A DNA stretch of 23,948 bases. It comes from a virus. Under the pieces are notes generated by a model. It was not told where the DNA came from. It saw only the letters and a list, made by a program, of their open reading frames with translations, and ran no database searches. The stretch covers positions 1 through 23,948 of the IMG/VR virus record IMGVR_UViG_3300023176_002924; one strand, written 5' to 3'. The position numbers were made by a program, and so were the translations under genes. Below are positions 6,722 to 14,700 of this stretch, one piece after another (position 1 is the stretch's first letter; the number at the start of each line of letters is the position of its first letter).

Positions 6722-9523
6722 TTATAGTGTCCAAGTATTACCATCCCAAGTCTGAGGAATTAATGTATCTAACGTTGTATCGTATACTGTTAACGTAGTT
6801 CTATTAGTATCTATATCAGTATTATAACCAGTATCAAATACCGTTAACGTAGCTCTAGTAGTAATTCTGTCTGTATCATATCCAGTATCAAACGCTGTTA
6901 ACGTAGTTCTAGTAGTATCTATATCAGTATTATAACCAGTATCAAATGCGGTCAGCGTAGTTCTAGTAGTATCTATATCAGTATTATAACCAGTATCAAA
7001 CGCTGTTAATGTAACTCTATCAGTGTCTCTATCAGTTGATACTGCGGTATTGAATGCCGATTCATACGCTGTTACAGTAGTTCTATCCGTATTTTTGCCA
7101 GTATCAAATGCAGTTAACGTAGTTCTAGTAGTATCAATTGTCGTATTTTGACCAGTATCAAATGCCGTTAACGTAGTTCTATCCGTATTTTTGCCAGTAT
7201 CAAATACCGTTAACGTAGTTCTAGTAGTAGCAATATTAGTACCAAATACTGAATCATACGCTGTTACAGTAGTTCTATTGGTTGCTATTGCAGTATTAAA
7301 TGCTGATTCATACGCTGTTACAGTTTGTCTATCAGTATTATAACCAGTATCAAATACCGTTAACGTAGTTCTACTAGTTCCTATTGCCGTATTGAATCCT
7401 GATTCATACGCTGTTACAGTAGTTCTATCCGTATTTTGTCCAGTCTCAAACACTGTTAATGTTTCTATGTTTGTTTCTACTGCAGTATTAAACGCTGATT
7501 CATACGCTGTTACAGTAGTTCTATCCGTATTTTTTCCAGTCTCAAACACTGTTAATGTAATTACATTGGTTTCTACTGCGGTATTAAACGCTGAATCGTA
7601 TGCTGTAATCGTATCTCTATTCGTATTTCTTAGAGTCTCAAATGCAGTTAACGTAGTTCTAGTAGTATCTTTGGTCGTATTGGCGCCAGTATCAAATACC
7701 GTTAGTGTAGTTTTAGTAGTACTAATATTAGTACCAAATCCTGATTCATATGCTGTAACTGTATTTCTATTAGTTCCTACTGCGGTATTAAATGATGATT
7801 CATATGCTGTAACTGTATTTCTATTAGTTGATACTGCGGTATTAAATGCTGATTCATACGCGGTAACTGTAGCTTTATTAGTTTCTACTGCGGTATTGAA
7901 TGACGAATCATACGCCGTAACAGTTGATCTATTAGTTGAGACAGAGGATGTGGCCCTATTGATCTGAAATGACCCGCCACCAAATTTATCAGATTGAATT
8001 AACGGTCCTTTGTAATAAGTAAATCCATCAGGATGCGCATAGCCGCTCAGGATCAGTGGGCCACTGTATTTTTGTACCGATGCCCAGATAACAGAGGTGG
8101 TCGCAGTACCTGATTGGGCCCAAACATACGAGCCGGCGACTATCGTATTTGGTCCTTGCGCGCCTGTAGTATTAAATACCGTCAATGTAGCTCTAGTAGT
8201 AGCAATATTAGTATTTTGTCCAGTCTCAAACACTGTTAATGTAGATCTAGTAGTACTAATATTAGTATTCAAACCCGTCTCAAACGCTGTAAGTGTAGTT
8301 TTAGTAGTATCTTTGGTCGTATTGGCGCCAGTATCAAATACCGTTAGTGTAGTTCTAGTAGTATTGATATTAGTATTAAACGCTGATTCATACGCGGTAA
8401 CTGTAGCTCTATTAGTTCCTACTGCGGTATTAAATGCCGATTCATATGCTGTAATCGTATCTTTATTCGTATCTCTTAGAGTCTCAAACGCTGTAAGTGT
8501 AGTTCTAGTAGTAGCAATATTAGTATCTTGACCAGTCTCAAACACCGTTAATGTTTCTATGTTTGTTTCTACTGCAGTATTAAACGCTGTAATAGTATTT
8601 TTAGTAGTATCTTTGGTCGTATTTTGTCCAGTCTCAAACACTGTTAATGTAATTATATTGGTTTCTACTGCGGTATTGAATGCTGTAATAGTATTTTTAG
8701 TAGTATCAATATTAGTATCTTTACCAGTATCAAATGCTGTAATCGTATCTTTATTGGTTGCTACTGCAGTGTTGAATGCTGTAATAGTAGATTTAGTAGT
8801 ATCAATTGTCGTATCTTGACCAGTATTAAACACCGTTAGTGTAGTTTTAGTAGTAGCAATATTAGTATTAAACGCTGAATCGTATGCTGTAATCGTATTT
8901 TTGTTGGTTTCTACTGCAGTGTTGAATGCTGTAATCGTATTTCTGTTGGTTTCTATTGCAGTATTGAATGCCGATTCATATGCTGTAATCGTATCACGAT
9001 TAGTTTCTACTGCAGTATTAAACGCTGTAACCGTATCTCTAGTAGTATCAATTGTCGTATCTTGACCAGTATCAAACACCGTATTAAAAGCAGTAATCGT
9101 ATCACGATTAGTTTCTACTGCAGTATTGAATGCTGAAACAAAAGCAGTAACCGTATTACGATTAGTTTCTACTGCAGTATTGAATGCTGAAACAAAAGCA
9201 GTAACCGTATTACGATTAGTTTCTACTGCAGTATCAAACGCGGTAATAAATGCAGTTACTGTAGCTTTATTGGTTGCTACTGCGGTATTAAATGCTGATA
9301 CGAAAGCAGTAAGAGTAGTACGATTCGTATTGAATGTAGTAAGGAATAATGTATCAATTGTAGCATTATAAAAATCACCTAAAGAAATAGCGCCAGTAGG
9401 TTTAGCTGGATCTGGAAATTGTCGTACATAATTAATGTTTAGACTGATACTACTATTGCTAGTATTACCCATCTCGACATTAATGTCAGACATTGATATT
9501 GGGCCTGAACCTTGTAGCGCCAT
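6722..9523 (-). CDS. 933-aa Thr-rich repetitive tail-fibre rod
   Basis: Residues 1-57 (MALQGSGPISMSDINVEMGN...GAISLGDFYNA) form the short N-terminal virion-attachment module seen in many marine phage structural proteins. From residue 67 to 920 the protein is almost entirely repeats of the form N/T-R/K-x-T-[VIL]-T-A-[FY]...T. I parsed 45 complete units: 30 of 18, 13 of 14 and 2 of 22 residues, plus one partial unit. Residues 453-530 are a non-repetitive insert (WAQSG, GYAHPDGF, KFGGGSF). The end is LIPQTWDGNTWTL with no chaperone domain. Hydrophobic spacings 3-4-7, 3-4-4-7 and 3-4-4-4-7 fit heptads mixed with hendecads or pentadecads, hence a trimeric rod. A late promoter and AAGAG ribosome binding site precede the ATG. 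The preceding gene encodes an S74 chaperone. Confidence 0.9.
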   Translation of the reverse strand: MALQGSGPISMSDINVEMGNTSNSSISLNINYVRQFPDPAKPTGAISLGDFYNATIDTLFLTTFNTNRTTLTAFVSAFNTAVATNKATVTAFITAFDTAVETNRNTVTAFVSAFNTAVETNRNTVTAFVSAFNTAVETNRDTITAFNTVFDTGQDTTIDTTRDTVTAFNTAVETNRDTITAYESAFNTAIETNRNTITAFNTAVETNKNTITAYDSAFNTNIATTKTTLTVFNTGQDTTIDTTKSTITAFNTAVATNKDTITAFDTGKDTNIDTTKNTITAFNTAVETNIITLTVFETGQNTTKDTTKNTITAFNTAVETNIETLTVFETGQDTNIATTRTTLTAFETLRDTNKDTITAYESAFNTAVGTNRATVTAYESAFNTNINTTRTTLTVFDTGANTTKDTTKTTLTAFETGLNTNISTTRSTLTVFETGQNTNIATTRATLTVFNTTGAQGPNTIVAGSYVWAQSGTATTSVIWASVQKYSGPLILSGYAHPDGFTYYKGPLIQSDKFGGGSFQINRATSSVSTNRSTVTAYDSSFNTAVETNKATVTAYESAFNTAVSTNRNTVTAYESSFNTAVGTNRNTVTAYESGFGTNISTTKTTLTVFDTGANTTKDTTRTTLTAFETLRNTNRDTITAYDSAFNTAVETNVITLTVFETGKNTDRTTVTAYESAFNTAVETNIETLTVFETGQNTDRTTVTAYESGFNTAIGTSRTTLTVFDTGYNTDRQTVTAYESAFNTAIATNRTTVTAYDSVFGTNIATTRTTLTVFDTGKNTDRTTLTAFDTGQNTTIDTTRTTLTAFDTGKNTDRTTVTAYESAFNTAVSTDRDTDRVTLTAFDTGYNTDIDTTRTTLTAFDTGYNTDIDTTRTTLTAFDTGYDTDRITTRATLTVFDTGYNTDIDTNRTTLTVYDTTLDTLIPQTWDGNTWTL
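6764..7933 (-). repeat. Second in-frame repeat array of the rod
   Basis: This region codes for residues 531-920: 23 units (15 of 18, 7 of 14, 1 of 22 residues), nearly the same make-up as the first array. Near the 3' end successive units are close to identical at the DNA level (for example around 6890-7000), pointing to recent duplication or homogenisation. The 22-residue unit here carries its extra tetrad (DRDT) at the front, unlike the one in the first array. Confidence 0.9.
7934..8167 (-). other. Non-repetitive, G+C-rich domain inserted in the rod
   Basis: This stretch codes for residues 453-530 between the two repeat arrays. It is Gly/Tyr/Trp-rich and has no Thr repeat. By hand count, 8041-8160 is about 54% G+C, against about one third in 8221-8280. 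The difference suggests a separately acquired domain, perhaps a receptor-binding or kink element in the rod. I recognise no family. Confidence 0.75.
8168..9325 (-). repeat. First in-frame repeat array of the rod (42/54/66-nt units)
   Basis: This region codes for residues 67-452 of the 933-aa protein: 22 complete units (15 of 18, 6 of 14, 1 of 22 residues) and a 10-residue partial unit. All unit lengths differ by multiples of four residues (12 nt). DNA similarity between units is high in places, so slippage and unequal recombination are likely. The reading frame is kept throughout, which marks it as a coding repeat and not a CRISPR or iteron array. Confidence 0.9.
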
Positions 9524-9542
9524 TTAAATTTCTCTTATATAT

Positions 9543-10082
9543 TTAACTATTTATAGTTTTAAGTTCATCTATTTGTTTTTGTTGTTCTTTGACAACTTCA
9601 ATGAGCAAAGCTACTATTCTGTCATATTTTACGGCTAATAATCCATTTTCTCTTTCTGCTACAAGTTCAGGTAAAACATTTTGTAATTCTTGTGCAATAA
9701 CTCCTACATCTGCTTTTCTAATATTATAATCATCAACTCCGCCTACACTTTCTAAATGGGCATCAGTCCAATCAAAGTTATATCCATTTAAAGCTTTTAC
9801 TTTTTCAATAGGATTTTCAATATTTCTTACATTTTCTTTTAACCTAGAATCAGATGAATAAAACGCAGTTATATCGCCTGTTGCAGTAATATTGCCAGTA
9901 ACTGAAATTCCTGCAGAAAAAGTCATCGCACCTGCGGCGGTATCTGCAACATCACTTCTCAAAAAGTTTGCGCCTTCAATTCCATCCACCGTATCTGCAT
10001 TTAATCCAGACCCAGGCCCATCATTACCGGCGTGCCAAACAAGTGAACCACCTATAGTTGTTCCTGTTCTAAGTTTCGACAT
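9543..10082 (-). CDS. 179-aa near-minimal S74 intramolecular-chaperone fibre protein
   Basis: Residues 16-43 (WHAGNDGPGSGLNADTVDGIEGANFLRSD) are a tail-fibre repeat module, and 44-73 is a short beta-rich linker (GISVTGNITATGD). From about 76 the protein is a Peptidase_S74 chaperone. SSDSRLKEN at 76-84 holds the conserved Ser for self-cleavage. GYNFDW, VGVIAQELQNVLPELV and VKYDRIVALLIEVVKEQQKQIDELK (final trimeric coiled coil) are all family signatures. In S74 proteins such as endosialidase the domain trimerises and folds a beta-helical fibre, then cuts itself off. Here almost nothing remains to be folded in cis, so it may be a very short fibre or act on a neighbouring fibre. AGAG precedes the ATG, which overlaps the 54-aa ORF by 14 nt. 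Confidence 0.93.
   Translation of the reverse strand: MSKLRTGTTIGGSLVWHAGNDGPGSGLNADTVDGIEGANFLRSDVADTAAGAMTFSAGISVTGNITATGDITAFYSSDSRLKENVRNIENPIEKVKALNGYNFDWTDAHLESVGGVDDYNIRKADVGVIAQELQNVLPELVAERENGLLAVKYDRIVALLIEVVKEQQKQIDELKTINS
9548..9555 (-). promoter_or_regulatory. T4-type late promoter before the 933-aa rod
   Basis: The minus strand reads TATAAATA, the exact T4 late (gp55-dependent) -10 box. It lies inside the last codons of the preceding S74 gene, 24 nt before the rod ATG. Confidence 0.7.
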
Positions 10083-10233
10083 TATTATTCTCTATTAAAT
10101 TAAGTAATTCTTGCATTCTTTCAATATATTGATTTTCAATAGATCGTCTTTCTTCTTCAGTATTTCCTAGATCTATTTGAGTATTTATAAAACCAATTTC
10201 GTTTAATGCTGCATCGATTTCTTCTTGTGTCAT
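10069..10233 (-). CDS. Small 54-aa helical protein
   Basis: The ORF starts at an ATG that overlaps the TGA stop of the 502-aa gene by three bases (ATGA arrangement) and ends 14 nt inside the S74 gene. The sequence MTQEEIDAALNEIGFINTQI followed by a Glu/Arg/Gln-rich helix (TEEERRSIENQYIERMQELLNLIEN) predicts a short acidic helical hairpin or coiled coil. AGGG-type purines directly upstream could serve as a ribosome binding site. Coupled translation with both neighbours supports a real gene. I recognise no family. An assembly helper for the adjoining fibre proteins is a reasonable guess. Confidence 0.72.
   Translation of the reverse strand: MTQEEIDAALNEIGFINTQIDLGNTEEERRSIENQYIERMQELLNLIENNNVET
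10182..10189 (-). promoter_or_regulatory. Possible late promoter box inside the 54-aa ORF
   Basis: The minus strand reads TATAAATA about 100 nt before the S74 gene start. It is an exact late box, but it is inside a coding region (codons for FINT), so it could be chance. Confidence 0.35.
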
Positions 10234-11738
10234 ACCCTTACCCTCAAATACGCTTTACGTTTATACGTACTATCACTAGCGCCAGAACCATCTTCTTTAA
10301 TTAATCTCGGTGTTCCTGCCGTGTTTATACCTATTGCTGCATATGTATTTCTTACATCAGCAGCATTAGTATTCCATAGATAAATTGTCCCATAACCTTT
10401 TTTCCACATAAAAGATCCGGCATTTACTAATAAATTTCGTAAATTTGGATTATTATCGTGCAATAATTCAGTACCTATTGCATCGTAGGATGTTAGAATC
10501 CAATAATTACCATTAGCTACACTATTGATAGCACTTGCTAAATTATCTGCTGCAGTGCCTGAATCATGTATATCATACGTTGTATTTGAAACTATTCCAA
10601 ACGTAGATCCATTTACGACAGTTAATTGTAATCCTCTTCCTGTTGCAACACCGGTCGAAGAACCATTTACAGTAACTGCTCTATTACCTTCTACAGCAAA
10701 AACGTCTGTACCGTCATCGCTTCTTGCCTGGCCAACACCCGCTGTTCCGGTTGCAGTGATTTCAGTGCCTTCAACAATTCTATCTGCTAACAGCGTATCA
10801 ATACTTCTATCATATTTAAACCTACTCGTATATGTAGGCTCAGTAATTTCTGTTAACTCTAAGTTATCAATATGAACATGAGTTCCTCGTGCATTTTGTG
10901 CTTGATACGTAAATCCAATTTTTAAATCATTATATAAATTAAAATATCCTGCGGCTGCACCCCCTGTATATTTTGCGTCATATGCTCCAGTGGTTGGGTT
11001 ATTAACCCACTCTGTTTCTGGATCTGTTCCTAGTGTTGGTGCGGGTCGTGCATCCCTTTTTCTATATAAATTTCCATTATAACGAATTCCATAATCACCG
11101 CCAGACGGATATTGAGTAGTTGAGTTCCAATCATATGCTCCTGCTACCCAGTTTAAATAAGTATTGCTCACCGTAAATTCATATGAAAAATGCTGCCATT
11201 CCCAAGTATCAAATGCTGATATAGTAGACGACCATGGTGATGTTAAATTAACTCCATTTGAAGACCATCCAACAGTATATGCAATATAATTCTGCATGCC
11301 GTAACCACCACTATATCCGCGATAGTCATAACTGAATCTAAATTTTTTCCCATCAGTTCTTAAAGTAGTTGGATCCGGAAATAAACGCATCCCTCCCCAA
11401 GTATTACTACTCGCAATATCTGGGGCTCTTTTAATGACATACCCATAACGATTGCCTGCTATAGTATTACGTTCACGACTCGATACAGATATATTCGCTT
11501 GTGTATATGTACCATAATCTCCGCCAATTGTTCCAGTATCTGGAGATTTAGTAGGTGATTTATCATAAATTATATCATACCCTTCATCTACATCATATAC
11601 TTGAAGATCACCATTCGATTTAAGCTTCATTTGGCCAGCTGGCAAACTTGCAGTAGTATCAATTTCTCCACCACCACTAGTACCATTGACCAAAGTTAAT
11701 TCATTATAATTTTTTCTATAAATTAATTTACTAGTCAT
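10230..11738 (-). CDS. 502-aa fibre-associated protein with jelly-roll-like and GG (FAM3/ILEI-like) domains
   Basis: The middle (about 85-300) is rich in Trp/Tyr and beta strands and ends in HVHIDNLELTEI, the usual closing strand of carbohydrate-binding jelly rolls. Residues 367-485 fit the GG domain: GRGLQLTVVNGSTFGIVSNTTYD, a helix (AADNLASAINSV), NGNYWILTSYDAIGTELL, LRNLLVNAGS, then NTYAAIGI and a basic tail. This domain is known from eukaryotic FAM3/ILEI proteins and from the T4 long-tail-fibre hinge protein gp35. By analogy the protein may be a hinge or connector, or a glycan-binding tip. It starts one base after the stop of the 1392-aa fibre, consistent with partners in one fibre. The GG call rests on motif pattern only. 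Confidence 0.85.
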   Translation of the reverse strand: MTSKLIYRKNYNELTLVNGTSGGGEIDTTASLPAGQMKLKSNGDLQVYDVDEGYDIIYDKSPTKSPDTGTIGGDYGTYTQANISVSSRERNTIAGNRYGYVIKRAPDIASSNTWGGMRLFPDPTTLRTDGKKFRFSYDYRGYSGGYGMQNYIAYTVGWSSNGVNLTSPWSSTISAFDTWEWQHFSYEFTVSNTYLNWVAGAYDWNSTTQYPSGGDYGIRYNGNLYRKRDARPAPTLGTDPETEWVNNPTTGAYDAKYTGGAAAGYFNLYNDLKIGFTYQAQNARGTHVHIDNLELTEITEPTYTSRFKYDRSIDTLLADRIVEGTEITATGTAGVGQARSDDGTDVFAVEGNRAVTVNGSSTGVATGRGLQLTVVNGSTFGIVSNTTYDIHDSGTAADNLASAINSVANGNYWILTSYDAIGTELLHDNNPNLRNLLVNAGSFMWKKGYGTIYLWNTNAADVRNTYAAIGINTAGTPRLIKEDGSGASDSTYKRKAYLRVRV

Positions 11739-11739
11739 A

Positions 11740-14700
11740 TTATGCGAAATCGAATATCAAATCACCGGCCGCATCCTCATACATCGACCATGTTCCTGGG
11801 GTATTATTAACTTTAACAGCGCTTCCGTTAGTTATCAGCTCTATATCTCCACCAGAGTACATATCCGCAGTAGCTTCTATATCTCCTACAACTTTGACTA
11901 CAGTTCGTGTTTCTGTTCCAGAAAATATCCATCCATCAGTGCTATTACCGCCTGTAGTTGTAACCGCGCCATCAGAATGTAAATATTGAATAGTACCTAC
12001 TTGTCCATACGATCCCGAAGCATGGTCACTAAAATCAATAGTTGCCCCAGCACCATTTGTAGCAGAACGAACAGTAATACCACTATCGCTTGTAAATGTT
12101 TTCGCACCAGTAAAATTTTGTGTAGTTGTAAGATGTGCGGTATCAGCATCTAAATAATCAGAAGCAATAACACTACCGTTCCATGTACCTGTAGCAATTG
12201 TACCCAAAGTTGTCACATTCGATGATCCTGTCCACCCACCAAGGCCGTCGGGTGTTACAGCCCGAGTGGCATCAGTGCCCGTATTTGTTTCGGCTATAGT
12301 TGCTAACTCGACGATACCAGAAACTGTCGTACTAGCAGCTGGCTCATCACCAGTGTTTGTACCACTAAGATTAGAAATATATGCTGTACTAATTGCACTA
12401 CCTTGCCAAGTACCTGAAGTGATAGTACCAACTTGTGTGATAGCTAAGGCATTAATGTCAGCTTGTGTCTGATCTGCTGTTGCACCATCTTCTACGTTAA
12501 TCAATGCTCTTACTTCAGCAGCAGTAAGGTCTACAGGATTTGCTGCTGATCCTGTATTATTACCTTTGATGGTATTATTTGACATATTACTAAGTTTATC
12601 ATTTGAAACGGCATCATCAGCAATCATCTCTGCAGCTACTTGAACTTCTCCAATCAAACCTGCTGCTGTTCCACCCAATAATCTATTACCGGTAACAAGA
12701 TTTTGCATTTTAGCATATGTTACAGCATCATCAGCAATAACAGTTGCTCCATCACCGGTTGATGTTACGTCGCCGGTGTGGTTGGGGTGTGTATAAGCAT
12801 TAGCATTAGTATCGATGGTATCTAACTTGGTACCATCAGTTGCAACATCTCGGCCATCGACGGTACCGGTAAGAGTAATATTTCCTTGGACATCAAATAC
12901 AGCGCCTGAGCCACTATAGCGAAGTATATTATCACTTGAATCATCAACTATAGCAAGGGTCATATCACCACTTGCACCAGCCTTAAAAACAAAACCTTCA
13001 CCGGGATCTGCAATTTCTAATTGATTAACTCCAGTTATATTAAAATTCGTTCCAGAAATGCCGTTATTAATATCAAACCCACTAATACCGCCACTAGCAA
13101 CCAGTCCTCCACTAAACGTCTTAGCGCCTGTAAATGTTTGTGCACCAGTTAGATGGGCAGTATCTGAATCAAGATATGCTGAAGCAATAACACTACCGTT
13201 CCATGTACCAGATGAAATAGTACCAAGTGTTGTGATGCTAGTACTGCCAGCCCAAGTAGATAGTGCTGTATTTTCTACATTGTTAAGACTTAAATCAGTT
13301 TTAACTTCTGACGCACTTCTTCCTTCTAATCCGGATGCAGTAAATTTAGCATAGTCATTATCAGCAACAGTTGCAGAGTCTATAACTACGCTATTAGTGT
13401 CTGCAATACCAAAGGTAAGTGCATCCTGTTTACCACTCACTGTAGTATTTAAAGCAGCAATGTCTACGCCGTCGACTGTTCCTGTTAAAGTAAAGTTTCC
13501 ACTAGCGTCAAAAGCTGCAATTTCAGCACTTCCATGAAAAATTTGTAGTTCTGAAGAATCGTTATCATTAGCATCAAAATATAAATTTAAACCTGCAAGT
13601 GATTTAATAGAAGTTGCATTTGTACCGTTTCCACTGGCGTCGTCATCAAAATCAATTGTTGATGCTTGAGTAGATCCTGTGATTGTATCTAACGTAATTC
13701 CGCCGCTGAACGTTTTTGCACCAGTAAAGGTTTGTGTACCCGATAGATGAGCAGTATCAGAATCAAGATAAGCCGACGCAATAACACTGCCTTGCCAAGT
13801 ACCAGATGAAATAGTACCAACTTGTGTGATTGCTAATGCATTAATGTCAGCTTGAGTCTGATCTGCTGTTGCACCATCTTCTACACCAGTTGCAATATTA
13901 TGATAAGTACTACCATCATTTGTAAATTCCCAGCGATCATTAGTTTCATTATATTGTAATAATACGTTTGCAGATGTTCCACGTTCAAGTTCAATACCAC
14001 CATTCTGTGATGGAGTTCCTGTTTCATCAGAATTCAAAATAAGTATCGAATCACCAATATTAACTTCGTTTGAATTAATTGTAGTTGTTGTACCAGAAAC
14101 AGTCAAGTTACCACTAACTATTACATCGCCTGACATAGTAAGTTGAACGTCAGCAGCATCTCCAATTGTAGTATCAGTACTAATTTGTCCTAATCGTGTT
14201 CTTAAATTAGCAACACTGACATCTTCATCAGTATTATCGCTCGCTGGTATTGTTACAGTTGAAACATCAATCGCTGTAATATGTCCATTAGCATCCGACG
14301 TTACACTTGTAACAGCCTCAAATGTTCCACCATACGCTGGAGCATCTGTAGAAGTTGTATCAGATCTGGTGGGTGTTGGGTGAATATAATTAATAGTTCC
14401 GGCTTGATCTACGTCTAAGTTTGTTCTTGCAGTAGCAGCATCTGAAGCGCCAGTACCGCCGTGGGCAACGGCAACGTCTGTACCTTGCCATGTACCTGTT
14501 GCAATAGTACCAAGAGTTGTTATATTAGTTGATCCTGGCCATGTAGATAGTGCAGTGTTTTCTACGTTGTTAAGACTAAGATCAGTCTTAACTTCAGAAG
14601 CGTTTCTTCCTTCAAGACCTGTAGCTGTAAATTTAGCATAGTCATTGTCAGCTACTGTCGCTGAGTTTATAACTACACTATTTGTATCTGCAATGCCAAA

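Noticed and set aside
6764-9325. Possible CRISPR or iteron array
   Set aside because: The regular 42/54-nt periodicity is entirely in frame in a 933-codon gene, units vary as protein repeats do, and there are no conserved repeats with unrelated spacers.
7392-9371. Long plus-strand open frames (for example 7392-7967, 8097-8531, 8559-8819, 9126-9371)
   Set aside because: They are antisense shadows of the Thr-rich repeat gene. They translate to Val/Ser/Ala-rich repeats with the same periodicity, and have no ribosome binding site or family resemblance.
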